Assembly: GCF_003171715.1 (NCBI RefSeq)
Contig: NZ_QGHL01000001.1
Coordinates: 1-64,000 of the forward strand
Direction: 5' to 3'
DNA from: Novosphingobium meiothermophilum
Lineage (GTDB): Bacteria; Pseudomonadota; Alphaproteobacteria; Sphingomonadales; Sphingomonadaceae
Length of the DNA stretch: 64,000 bases
Positions 47,055 through 54,825 of this stretch are shown in pieces; position 1 is the stretch's first letter, and each line of letters begins with the position of its first letter. Position numbers and translations under genes: made by a program. Below the pieces are notes generated by a model that made no database searches, was not told where the DNA came from, and worked only from the letters and a program-made list of their open reading frames with translations.

Positions 47055-47916
47055 TGGTCTTGCTTCCTTTCCGCTCGATCACGGCGCGGTAATTGCGGAT
47101 CACCGGCGCTTCGAGCATTCTGCCCTTGAAACGGATCGCCTTGCCGCCAGCGGCGTCATAGGCGGCAATGGCTGCCTCGGCCTCGGCCACGTCCTTGTCG
47201 GAAGGGGCAAAGGCCACCTCGATGGCGGCAACCTGCGAAGGATGGATGGCGGCCTTGGCGGCAAAGCCCAGCGCGCGCGCCTTCGCGCATTCGTCGGCCA
47301 GGCCTTCGGGATCGTCCAGCCCGATGAAGGGCACGTCGATCGCCGGCACTTTCGCTTCGGCGCAGGCGATGATGAAGGCCCCGCGCGCGGTCAGCAGCGG
47401 CTCCCATGCCAGCGCCACCCCCAGTTCGCCGGAAAAATCGCCCCCGCCGAACATCATCGCCGCCACTCCCGGCGCGGCGGCGATGCGGTGGGCATGGCGC
47501 AGCCCCCTGGGCGTTTCCACCAGCGGCACCAGCGCCGGGCAGCGCTCGCCCAGCACCCGCGCGACGATCTCCACCTCCACAGGGCTTTCCACCATCGGCA
47601 GCAGGATGGTTGCGGGCATGATCGCGCCGGTGGCCAGCGCGTGCAGATCGGCAATTCCCGCCGCGGTTGTCACCGCATTGATCCGCAGGCCCCAATCCTG
47701 CCCGCCCCAATCCTGCCCGCCCCAATCCTGCTCGCCCCGGCCTGTCCCGTCACCGCCGATCCGGGCCAGCGCATGGCCGCGCGCAGCGTCCTTGTCGGCT
47801 GCGGGAACCGCATCTTCAAGATCGATCACCGTCAGCCCAGCACCCGCCGCCTTCGCCTTGGCAAAGCGGTCGGGCCGCGAACCGGGCACGAAGATCAGGC
47901 TGTTTGCTGCGAACAC
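47047..47916 (-). CDS. CitE-like CoA ester lyase (HpcH/HpaI fold) with internal repeat insert
   Basis: About 289 residues. SLIFVPGSRPDRFAKAKAAG, VIDLEDAV (metal Asp/Glu), LVPLVETPRGL, MMFGGGDFSGELG and AAIHPSQVAAIE are the CitE/malyl-CoA lyase motifs. Likely reaction: cleavage of citramalyl-CoA or methylmalyl-CoA to an acyl-CoA plus pyruvate or glyoxylate. A GTG start at 47916 with GGGGG upstream is preferred; TTG 47934 would add 6 residues. A 15-residue insert made of three DWGGQ-type repeats sits just before the conserved RIN segment. First gene of the CoA operon, divergent from an MFS carrier. Confidence 0.88.
   Translation of the reverse strand: MFAANSLIFVPGSRPDRFAKAKAAGAGLTVIDLEDAVPAADKDAARGHALARIGGDGTGRGEQDWGGQDWGGQDWGLRINAVTTAAGIADLHALATGAIMPATILLPMVESPVEVEIVARVLGERCPALVPLVETPRGLRHAHRIAAAPGVAAMMFGGGDFSGELGVALAWEPLLTARGAFIIACAEAKVPAIDVPFIGLDDPEGLADECAKARALGFAAKAAIHPSQVAAIEVAFAPSDKDVAEAEAAIAAYDAAGGKAIRFKGRMLEAPVIRNYRAVIERKGSKTNA
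47691..47735. repeat. Three tandem 15-bp repeats inside the CitE-like gene
   Basis: Units at 47691-47705, 47706-47720 and 47721-47735 (CCCAATCCTGCCCGC; the last has one change). They are in frame and encode a repeated QDWGG peptide. The number of copies could vary between strains by slippage. Confidence 0.85.
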
Positions 47917-47950
47917 GCGAGATGCCCCCGTCAATTGATCGTCCGTTGAT

Positions 47951-47962
47951 TTGTCCGGACAA
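47951..47962. promoter_or_regulatory. Class II operator near the CitE-like gene start
   Basis: TTGTCCGGACAA, a perfect 12-bp palindrome 35 bp upstream of the preferred GTG start. The position suits repression by blocking the promoter or transcription start. Confidence 0.6.
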
Positions 47963-47999
47963 CTTGAAAGTCAACTGCACGCCCCTGCCCTCGCCGGAC

Positions 48000-48020
48000 T
48001 CTGTCCGCCAGTCGGACAGA
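48000..48020. promoter_or_regulatory. Class I operator, perfect copy, CitE/MFS divergent region
   Basis: TCTGTCCG-CCAGT-CGGACAGA, with 8-bp perfect arms. It is 84 bp upstream of the lyase start. Together with the copy at 4611 it is the longest match in the window. Confidence 0.65.
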
Positions 48021-48092
48021 TCCTCCCGCAGCACGATCATGCCCCATCGCCGCTAGCACTCGCCGCGCGCGCCGGGTGCGAACGCGCCGGAT

Positions 48093-48109
48093 CATCCGGT
48101 GGGCGGATA
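48093..48109. promoter_or_regulatory. Class I operator near the MFS promoter
   Basis: CATCCG-GTGGG-CGGATA, 76 bp before the MFS start codon, the same distance as the proximal copy from the IclR start. Confidence 0.6.
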
Positions 48110-48155
48110 GATTCGCGCCGGAAGCGGCCATTTGCGGCGCGGCGCCTAAACCTCG

Positions 48156-48165
48156 TGTCCGGACA
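48156..48165. promoter_or_regulatory. Class II operator near the MFS start
   Basis: TGTCCGGACA, 19 bp before the MFS start codon, so a bound protein would probably block transcription or initiation. Third copy of this palindrome. Confidence 0.6.
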
Positions 48166-48184
48166 AACCGGGGACCGATGGCGC

Positions 48185-49429
48185 ATGGCTCAATCACCTA
48201 CGAAAGCGGAGTTTCGCGCCGGGTGGAAAGTCCTGGCGGCCGGGCTTGTCGGCGTGGCCTGCGGCGCATCGCCGGTGCCGTTCAACACCATCGGCTTCAC
48301 GATTGACCCGATCCATCAGGAAACCGGCTGGTCCGTTGCCCGGATCAGCCTTGGCATCACCGTGTTCGGCGTGGTGGCCGCACTCATGGCTCCGGTCTTC
48401 GGCTGGCTCTCGGACCGCATCGGCGTGCGCCGTGTCGCGATTGCCTCGACCGTGGGCTTCGCGCTGTCCTTTGGCGCGCTTGGCCTCGTTCCCGCCACTT
48501 CGATCGGGTGGTATTTCGGCGCGTGGCTGCTGGTCGGCCTCGTCGGCATCGGTTCCACTCCCGTCACGTGGAGCCGCGCCATCAACATGTGGTTCCACAC
48601 GAGCCGGGGCCTCGCGCTCGGCCTCCTGCTCATGGGCACCAGCGTCTGCGCGATCACCGTGCCGCGCCTTGCCGTCTGGCTCATCGGGCAATGGGGCTGG
48701 CGCGGGATGTATTTCGGCCTTGCGCTGCTGCCGCTGCTGATCGCCGCCCCGCTTGCGTTCCTCTGGTTCCGCGAACCCCGCCCCGAAGAATTGCCCCTGC
48801 GCGATGGCCAAGCCGCCATCCTCACCGGCCTCAGCGCGGGCGAAGCCTTGCGCAGCCGCCGCTTCTGGACCCTGTGGATCTCGATCGCGCTTGTCGCCCT
48901 CGCCTATGGCGGGGCGCACGTGCACATGCCGCGGATCATCGGCCAGCACGGCCTCCCGCCCGAAACGGCGGCAGGCGTCATGGGCATGATCGGGGTTGCG
49001 GTCATGGCCGGGCGCATCATCACCGGGATGCTGTTCGACCGCTTCTGGGCGCCGCTCGTGTGCCTGCCGATCCTGCTGATCCCGGCGCTGGCCTGCTGGC
49101 TGCTGACCGGCACCGCCGCAAGCGAGCCGACCGTGCTGGCCGCGGCCTTCATGCTCGGCTTTGCCGCCGGGGCCGAGGCCGACGTGATCGCCTTCCTCGC
49201 CAGCCGCTATTTCGGCATGGCCCATTACGGCAAGATCTACGGCCTGCTCTACATGCCCTTCGCAATGCTCTCCGGCCTCTCGCCCGCCATCTACGGCGCC
49301 ATGCGCGATGCGTCGGGCAGCTATGACAGCGCGCTGCAACTTGCCGCCGCGCTCTTTGCCATCGGCGCAGTCCTGCTGCTCACGCTTGGCCGCTATCCCT
49401 CCTTCAAGCCTTCGGAGACCCCGGCATGA
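48185..49429 (+). CDS. MFS transporter (monocarboxylate-type), copy 2
   Basis: 414 residues, 12 predicted helices. ATG preceded by GGGGA about 11 bases upstream. VFGWLSDRIGVRR after helix 2, RGLALGLLLMGTS and the second-half LGFAAGAEADVIAFLASRYFGMAHYG parallel the carrier at 24286-25419, so the two are paralogues. It overlaps the second FAD-linked oxidase by 4 bp. Probable inner-membrane importer of an organic acid intermediate, controlled by the two operators in front of it. Confidence 0.9.
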   Translation: MAQSPTKAEFRAGWKVLAAGLVGVACGASPVPFNTIGFTIDPIHQETGWSVARISLGITVFGVVAALMAPVFGWLSDRIGVRRVAIASTVGFALSFGALGLVPATSIGWYFGAWLLVGLVGIGSTPVTWSRAINMWFHTSRGLALGLLLMGTSVCAITVPRLAVWLIGQWGWRGMYFGLALLPLLIAAPLAFLWFREPRPEELPLRDGQAAILTGLSAGEALRSRRFWTLWISIALVALAYGGAHVHMPRIIGQHGLPPETAAGVMGMIGVAVMAGRIITGMLFDRFWAPLVCLPILLIPALACWLLTGTAASEPTVLAAAFMLGFAAGAEADVIAFLASRYFGMAHYGKIYGLLYMPFAMLSGLSPAIYGAMRDASGSYDSALQLAAALFAIGAVLLLTLGRYPSFKPSETPA

Positions 49430-50955
49430 ATGCCGCGCTTGCTTCTGCCATCCCCGCTGCCGAACTCCTGACCGATCCGGCCGAAACCGACCTTTTCCGC
49501 CATGATGTCTATGCCAGCGGCCCCGCGCCGCTTTGCGTGTTCCGGCCCGCTACGGTCGAAAGCCTTGCCACGGGCATCGGCGCTGCCACGCGCGAAGGCA
49601 TCGCCATTGTCCCGCGCGGCGGCGGGATGAGCTATACCGGCGGCTATCTCGGCCCGGACCGGCCCTTCCTGCTGGTCGATACTTCGGCGCTGACCCGCAT
49701 TGTCGAGATCAACGAAGCCGACATGACCGTGACGGTCGAATGCGGGATCACGTGGAAGGAACTGGCCGCTGCCCTGCGCCCAAGGGGCCTGCGCGTGAAA
49801 TCGTGGGGCACGCTTTCGGGCATCAACGCCACGGTCGGCGGCGGGATGAGCCAGAACGGCGTGTTCTGGGGGGCATCGGGCGGCAGCCTTGTCGATGCGG
49901 CGCTCTCGTTCGATGTCGTGCTCGCCGATGGCACGCTGCTCACCACCGGAAGCGCCTTCTTCCGCCCCTATGGCCCGGACCTTACCGGGCTGTTCGCGGC
50001 CGATTGCGGTGCGTTCGGCGTCAAGGCCCGCGCCACCTTGCGTCTCGTGCGCGAAGGGGCGGCCTTTGCCTATGGCAGTTTCGCCTTCGATACGCCCGAA
50101 GGCGTCTTCGGCGCGATGGCCGCCGTGGGCCGCGAAGGGCTTGCGGCGGAATGCTTCGGCTTCGATCCCTTCCTGCAAGCACAGCGCATGAAGCGCGACA
50201 GTCTGGCGTCCGACGTCAAGAGCCTCGCCGCGATGATGAAGGCGCAAGGCTCGGTGTTCAAGGCGCTGAAGGAAGGGGCAAAGGTGGCACTTGCCGGGCG
50301 CTCGTTCCTCGATGACGTGCCCTTCTCGCTCCACACCATCGCCGAGCGCCGCCGCCAGGCCGATGCCGATGCCGACATGGCGGAAATCACGCGCATCGTC
50401 GAAGGCTTCGGCGGGCGGCAGATCGAGAACACCATCCCCAAGATCCTGCGCGCCAGCCCCTTTCCGCCGGTCAATTCCATTGTCGGCCCGGCGGGCGAAC
50501 GCTGGGTTCCGGTCCACGGCTTCCTGCCCGGCAGCAGGCTGGTCGAAGGCTGGGCCGCCATCCAGCAGCTCTTTGCCGAAAACGCCGCCGCGATGGAGGC
50601 CCACGGCGTGCAGGCCGGCGCCCTGCTTGCCGTGGTCAGCCCGCAGGTCTCGCTGATCGAACCTGTGTTCTTCTGGCCCGATGAACTCAATCCGCTGCAC
50701 CGCCACGCGGTGGAGCCTGCGCACCTGGCAAGGCTCAAGGGCTTTGCCGCCAATCCCGCCAGCACCGCCTTCGTCGGCCAGTTGCGCAAGGATCTCATTG
50801 CCCTGTTCCAGCGCCTCGGCGCCGTCCACGTCCAGGTGGCGCGCAGCTATCCCCTCAAGGCCGCGCATCAGCCCGAAGGCTGGGCGGCGCTCGAAGCGCT
50901 CAAGGCCCAGCTTGATCCGCAGGGTCTGATGAACCCCGGCGTTCTCGGCCTCTGA
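49426..50955 (+). CDS. FAD-linked oxidase (FAD_binding_4, VAO/GlcD-like), copy 2
   Basis: 509 residues, paralogue of the 22750-24297 protein through its whole length: VPRGGGMSYTGGYLGPD, INATVGGGMSQNGVFWG, YGPDLTGLFAADCGAFG, GERWVPVHGFLPG and the ending LDPQGLMNPGVLGL. It keeps the FAD-binding PCMH domain; no covalent-flavin His or Tyr is obvious. Its 4-bp overlap with an MFS gene mirrors the other copy, which is also next to an MFS gene. The two copies may act on successive or alternative substrates. Confidence 0.9.
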   Translation: MNAALASAIPAAELLTDPAETDLFRHDVYASGPAPLCVFRPATVESLATGIGAATREGIAIVPRGGGMSYTGGYLGPDRPFLLVDTSALTRIVEINEADMTVTVECGITWKELAAALRPRGLRVKSWGTLSGINATVGGGMSQNGVFWGASGGSLVDAALSFDVVLADGTLLTTGSAFFRPYGPDLTGLFAADCGAFGVKARATLRLVREGAAFAYGSFAFDTPEGVFGAMAAVGREGLAAECFGFDPFLQAQRMKRDSLASDVKSLAAMMKAQGSVFKALKEGAKVALAGRSFLDDVPFSLHTIAERRRQADADADMAEITRIVEGFGGRQIENTIPKILRASPFPPVNSIVGPAGERWVPVHGFLPGSRLVEGWAAIQQLFAENAAAMEAHGVQAGALLAVVSPQVSLIEPVFFWPDELNPLHRHAVEPAHLARLKGFAANPASTAFVGQLRKDLIALFQRLGAVHVQVARSYPLKAAHQPEGWAALEALKAQLDPQGLMNPGVLGL

Positions 50956-50986
50956 TCCCTTTCACGGACCACGCAGGAAGCACCTC

Positions 50987-51718
50987 ATGAAACACCGCAG
51001 CGTCACCGGCAGGATCCTCTACACCTCCGCCAAGCCCGGCATGGAAGGCAAGGAGCGCGGGCGCGAATGGTTCGCCTTCACCCACCATGGCGATGGCAGC
51101 ACCATCCTGCGCGCGCGCTGCGAGATCGAGGAGCCGGACCCCACGGTCCTGCGCGATGTGACCTATCACATCGGTCCGGGCATGGTGCCGCTGAACCTGC
51201 ATGTGCACCTCACCATCGGCGATGCCTTCATGGGTTCGGGCTGGCTGCGCCACGATCCGCAAACCGCCACGATCGAATGCGAAAGCCATGGCCCCTCGAT
51301 CGGCCGTCTCTCGCAGGCCATGCCCGCAAACGGCGCATTCGATGGCTTCGGCACGCATCCCATCGTCGGCGACGGCTACCTGACAAGGGTTCTCGACGTG
51401 ACGGGCGGGCCGCACCGGCGGCTCCTGCGCGTGTTCATGCCCAGCCCCGATCATCGCGGCGCCACCCCGCCGATGATCAGCGCGTTCTCGATCTTCTGCG
51501 ATTACGTGGGAGACGAGGAAATGACCGTGGCGGCGGGCACCTTTGCCTGCCGCCACTTCCGCTTCGTCGATGAAAGCGCCGAAGGCATGGGCGGCAAGAC
51601 CCATCCCGCCTACGACATGTGGGTAACGGCCGACGATGACGCGATCCTCGTCTATGGCGCGATCGACGGCTACATGATGAACCGCTACGAGCTGGTGGCG
51701 CTGGAACGCGATGGCTGA
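50987..51718 (+). CDS. Protein of unknown function
   Basis: 243 residues; AGGAAG stands 6 bases before the ATG. No signal peptide and no domain that I recognise. It is rich in beta-prone stretches (VTGRILYTSAKPG, GSTILRARCEIEEPD, MVPLNLHVHLTIGDAFMGSGW) with a later FACRHFRFVDE and YDMWVTADDDAILVYG, suggesting a lipocalin-like or START-like barrel that binds a hydrophobic ligand. It follows the FAD-linked oxidase by 31 bp and probably ends that operon. Confidence 0.8.
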   Translation: MKHRSVTGRILYTSAKPGMEGKERGREWFAFTHHGDGSTILRARCEIEEPDPTVLRDVTYHIGPGMVPLNLHVHLTIGDAFMGSGWLRHDPQTATIECESHGPSIGRLSQAMPANGAFDGFGTHPIVGDGYLTRVLDVTGGPHRRLLRVFMPSPDHRGATPPMISAFSIFCDYVGDEEMTVAAGTFACRHFRFVDESAEGMGGKTHPAYDMWVTADDDAILVYGAIDGYMMNRYELVALERDG

Positions 51719-51733
51719 GGCGCCCTCCGACGA

Positions 51734-51763
51734 TATAGACTGAAGCATCGCGTTCAGTCTATA
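51734..51763. promoter_or_regulatory. Perfect inverted repeat upstream of the DUF1612-like gene
   Basis: TATAGACTGAA-N8-TTCAGTCTATA, 11-bp perfect arms, ending 9 bp before the start codon. It would overlap a promoter's -10 region or the ribosome site. A likely operator for autoregulation by the helix-turn-helix protein just downstream; unrelated to the class I and II palindromes. Confidence 0.6.
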
Positions 51764-51772
51764 ATCGGGGCA

Positions 51773-52783
51773 ATGATGCCCCCTCCCCTGCCCTTGTGCG
51801 CCGTGCCGTGGACGGCGGGCCTCGCCTGCGCGCTGGCCGATGCCAGCGCCGCAGTGGCACGGCTCGATGCCCGGATAACGGCGAGTTCGCTCACACCGGC
51901 ATGGCTCCTGCGGGCAAGCTGGATGGGCTATGGCGCAGCCCTGCGCCTCCAGAAGTTCGAAATCGACGAAATCGATATTATTGCGCACGAATGCGGCCTG
52001 CGTCTGGCCGGAAGGCCGCGCCTTGAAACCGTGGCCGATCCGTTCTCCGCGCTCGATGCCTGGCGCGCGCGTCTGGGTGAGGGCGATGGCCGCCACTGGC
52101 GCGAGGATCTGCCCTTCACCTTCACCCCGCCAGAGGGCTGGAGCGAGGCACCGGCGCTTGTCCGCGCGCTGGCCCTGCTGGACGAATGGGCGCGCCGCGA
52201 CGGGTCCATCGCGCCCTGGCTGGCCTTTCCGGTGATCCTGCGACGCATGGGGTTGAGCGCACGCGCCCTGCCCTGTCTGGCCATGGGCGATGCCGCCCAG
52301 CGTTTCGCGCAAGAGCCGCGCGCCGCGCTCCTCAAGCGGCTGCTCAGGCAGGTCCGTCACAATGCCGATGAAGGTCTTGTCCGGCTTGACCGGCTTGAGA
52401 ACGCCGTCCGGCGCAGCGCCGGTGCGATTGCCGCCGAACATCGCCCCGGAAAGCTGGCAGAGCTTGCGCGCATCGCGCTCGCCCGTCCCTGCCTTGCGCC
52501 GCGGTCTGTTGCCCCGCTGCTCGATCTTACCCTTTCGGGCGCGGGCAAGCTGCTCACGCGTGCGTCCCGCCTTGGCCTCATGGTCGAAACATCGGGGCGC
52601 GGCACATGGCGCTCCTACGTGATGAGCGATGTCGCCGCAGCGCTCGGCCTTGCGCTGCCTGCACGCGGCCGCCCGCGCAATCCCCCGGCTCCCTCGCCCG
52701 CGCTCGATGCCTTGCTTGCGGCCTTCGATGCGGAAATGGCCGCGATCGACGCCCGCCTGCACCAGCGCGGCATAGAAACCTGA
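51773..52783 (+). CDS. DUF1612/RHE_PE00001-like plasmid protein with C-terminal helix-turn-helix
   Basis: 336 residues. The N terminus (AVPWTAGLACALADASAAVARLDARI) and the C-terminal section (LAELARIALARPCLAPRSVAPLL, then GAGKLLTRASRLGLMVETSGRGTWR) resemble the DUF1612 family common on rhizobial plasmids, whose end is a putative DNA-binding fold. A basic, proline-rich tail follows. It may be autoregulated through the inverted repeat upstream. It flanks the origin region, so a link to plasmid maintenance is possible. Family assignment is moderate. Confidence 0.6.
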   Translation: MMPPPLPLCAVPWTAGLACALADASAAVARLDARITASSLTPAWLLRASWMGYGAALRLQKFEIDEIDIIAHECGLRLAGRPRLETVADPFSALDAWRARLGEGDGRHWREDLPFTFTPPEGWSEAPALVRALALLDEWARRDGSIAPWLAFPVILRRMGLSARALPCLAMGDAAQRFAQEPRAALLKRLLRQVRHNADEGLVRLDRLENAVRRSAGAIAAEHRPGKLAELARIALARPCLAPRSVAPLLDLTLSGAGKLLTRASRLGLMVETSGRGTWRSYVMSDVAAALGLALPARGRPRNPPAPSPALDALLAAFDAEMAAIDARLHQRGIET

Positions 52784-53241
52784 CCCATCTCACCCCTCAA
52801 CGGAGAAACAGGCTTCAATTGCCGGTTAGAAGGCTTTTAGAGAGAGTTAGAAAGGTTAAGCGCGGCGGTGCGCAGTGCGACTCGCCGGTGCTTCGCGAGT
52901 CGGGTCAGCCCTTGCGTTCCGGATATGTCGATGCAGCGTTCCTGTTGGGTCGATCGATCGTTCCCGAAGGGTCGGCCCGGCGTTCCCGGAGTGTCGACAG
53001 GCGGCAGCAGCGCGTTCCTGATAGGTCGATGCTTCGGATCAGAGGTGGAACATCGCTCGCCGGTTGAATCAGTTTGCCTCGCTTGGGCCGGTTTGATGTT
53101 CAATTTTCGGGCGCGAGGCAAATGCCGTTGGCGCGTTCGCTCATATCCCCACCTCATTGCCGACACTTCAGGAACAGCAGGCAGCAACAGGCGCGGTTGT
53201 AGAGCGCATGAAAAGCCCCCGTCCTGAAAGGCGGCCTCGGC
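52784..53241. other. Gene-free region with probable replication origin
   Basis: 458 bp between the DUF1612-like gene and the repA stop. From left: a relatively AT-rich stretch at 52801-52860 with repeated GTTAGAA; a hairpin GACTCGC-N9-GCGAGTC at 52879-52901; four iteron-like repeats at 52936-53030; and TTTGCCTCGC-N30-GCGAGGCAAA at 53073-53122. AT-rich DNA beside iterons near a rep gene is the usual make-up of an iteron origin. No DnaA box was recognised with confidence. Confidence 0.6.
52936..53030 (+). repeat. Four iteron-like direct repeats (putative RepA binding sites)
   Basis: Imperfect 19-bp repeats with consensus GCGTTCCYGNNRGGTCGAY start at 52936, 52958, 52980 and 53012. The first three are spaced exactly 22 bp and the fourth 32 bp, so all face the same side of the helix. 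Such phasing is expected for replication-initiator binding. Confidence 0.6.
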
Positions 53242-54594
53242 CTAGCGACGCAGGGTGTGGCCGTGCTTTTCGTGGTGACGCCTGACAAAGCCGATGAAGG
53301 CCTTCTGCCAGTTGGCAGGCAGGCGGGCCGGATCGGCGTTGACCCAGCGCTCGAACTCGGCGTGAAGGGCATGGAGATCCCATCCGGGACACTGGGCGCG
53401 CAAGGTGGCGATGGTCTCGTCGGTCATGAAGCCGCGCGTGGCATTGTCGCTCAGCCCCGCAACCGCGCGGCGGATGAGCGCTGATGCGTCGATTGCCTGG
53501 GCGTCGGTTGGCCGGGTGTCGGTTGGCTCATGCGGCACCCCAACCGCCGCGCCCGATGCCGTGGCCGGTGTCAGGGTTTCAGGCGATGGAGCCGGGTCGC
53601 TCGCGCCTTGGCCTGCCCGTGCTTCGCTGCGCTTGGCTGCGCCGAACTGCGCTTCACTTCGTTTCCCTGGGGAAACATCGGCGGTCTGGCCGCCCCGCGA
53701 TGGATCGGGCAGGCGGGCTTCGGCACCATCCTTTCCGTCGATCCTGCGCATCCGCAGCATCGGTTCGCCCCCCTTGGCGGTTTCCACCGAAAGGCCATAG
53801 CCCGGCAATGCGTCCTTCTCGGCCAGTTTCAGGATCTCGAACTTGAAGCGGCGATATTCGCCTTCCGCACCCGATTTTTCGAACAGGGTCGGCATGGAGA
53901 TGGCAAAGCCTTCCTCCCCTGCCCCGCCCGCGTGCTTGCGTGCCACCTTGTAGAGCCAGCGTTCGCGCCCGCCGGTGATGTCGAAATAGGCGCGGTCGAT
54001 CGAAAGCACCCCGCCTTTCATCATCACGCCTTCCCAGAACCAGTTGGACAGTTCGATGGTCATGCCGCGCGAACGTTCTGTCCTCTCATCGACAAGCTGC
54101 GTCCACCCGTCGAGCCAGGAAAATGTCGCTTCGCGCCTCCCCCGGCCCGGAGGGGCCGAATTGTCAGTGTCGGCCCGGATGTTGGTCTTGATCGTGGTGG
54201 CCACCAGCCGGTCGAGCGCCTGGCCCAGCAGTTCGTAGGCGCGGCCCGTGGTGGGCCTGCCGATGGCGCGCAGCAGGTCATAGGGCATGAGATGCAGCTT
54301 GCGCGGCACATCGTTGACACCGCGCCGCGCCATGTCGGCCAGAACGCTGGCGCAATAGATCAGGATGTCCGCATCCCAGATCGTGGCCATGCCGTAATCG
54401 GGATTGGCCGAAACGTGGACCCATAGCTTGCCGTCGGGCGAGGTATAGTCGATGGGCTTCACGCGCTTCGATTTGGCAAGGCTGAAAAAGGGCCGCTCCA
54501 TCATCTCGCGCTGGTCGCGCAGCGGCATGTCCGCCACATAGGGCAGGAACAGGTCGAACTGGTCGTTGACGGGGGCAGTGCGCGTGCGGCTCAT
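53242..54594 (-). CDS. repA: Plasmid replication initiator protein A (RPA family)
   Basis: 450 residues. The RPA domain occupies about residues 10-290: QFDLFLPYVADMPLRDQREM, MERPFFSLAKSKRVKPIDY, then FSWLDGWTQLVDERTERSRG and LSNWFWEGVMMKGGVLSIDRAYF, which form winged-helix-like DNA-binding segments. The C-terminal part (DDETIATLRAQCPGWDLHAL-like, NWQKAFIGFVRRH) is typical of the family. ATG 54594 begins MSRTRTAPVNDQ; the open frame continues upstream but there it encodes repeat DNA. Residues about 306-319 (SPGKRSEAQFGAAK) come from an inserted copy of the upstream parS-like repeat. Order parA, parB, repA on one strand. Confidence 0.92.
   Translation of the reverse strand: MSRTRTAPVNDQFDLFLPYVADMPLRDQREMMERPFFSLAKSKRVKPIDYTSPDGKLWVHVSANPDYGMATIWDADILIYCASVLADMARRGVNDVPRKLHLMPYDLLRAIGRPTTGRAYELLGQALDRLVATTIKTNIRADTDNSAPPGRGRREATFSWLDGWTQLVDERTERSRGMTIELSNWFWEGVMMKGGVLSIDRAYFDITGGRERWLYKVARKHAGGAGEEGFAISMPTLFEKSGAEGEYRRFKFEILKLAEKDALPGYGLSVETAKGGEPMLRMRRIDGKDGAEARLPDPSRGGQTADVSPGKRSEAQFGAAKRSEARAGQGASDPAPSPETLTPATASGAAVGVPHEPTDTRPTDAQAIDASALIRRAVAGLSDNATRGFMTDETIATLRAQCPGWDLHALHAEFERWVNADPARLPANWQKAFIGFVRRHHEKHGHTLRR
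53636..53678. repeat. 43-bp repeat copy inside repA, with parS-like palindrome at 53661-53676
   Basis: This segment matches 54692-54734 at 40 of 43 positions. Its core is GTTTCCCTGGGGAAAC. It lies in codons that link the RPA domain to the C-terminal part of RepA, so a DNA site and a flexible peptide linker share the same bases. Confidence 0.75.
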
Positions 54595-54664
54595 CGCTGG
54601 GGAACCGGGGAAGGTGCAGGGGGGTGATGATGCGACCTTCCAGCGCCTGAGGCAGTGCCGGACG

Positions 54665-54720
54665 GCGCTGAACTTCGCTGCGCTTCGTTTAGCTGCGCTG
54701 AACTTCGCTTCGCTTCGTTT
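54665..54720. repeat. 26-bp direct repeat upstream of repA
   Basis: GCGCTGAACTTCGCT(G/T)CGC followed by TTCGTTT occurs at 54665-54690 and 54695-54720, one mismatch, period 30. It lies 70-127 bp upstream of the repA start and runs straight into a parS-like palindrome. Confidence 0.7.
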
Positions 54721-54732
54721 CCCTGGGGAAAC
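54717..54732. promoter_or_regulatory. parS-like palindrome 2 (between parB and repA)
   Basis: GTTTCCCTGGGGAAAC; 7-bp arms with a TG centre. The outer GTTTC and GAAAC agree with chromosomal parS. It lies 123 bp upstream of repA. Candidate ParB binding site. Confidence 0.6.
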
Positions 54733-54825
54733 ATGCCAGCCGTCCTTGCGCGCTGCCCCGCGGTTCGGACGCGGCGGAATGTGGCGCGACGTGCCGGAGC
54801 AGGCCCGTGCCCGCAATCCTTCATG

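Noticed and set aside
52936..53030. CRISPR array
   Set aside because: Repeats are imperfect, only 19 bp, with 3-13 bp between them and no cas genes; iterons explain them better.
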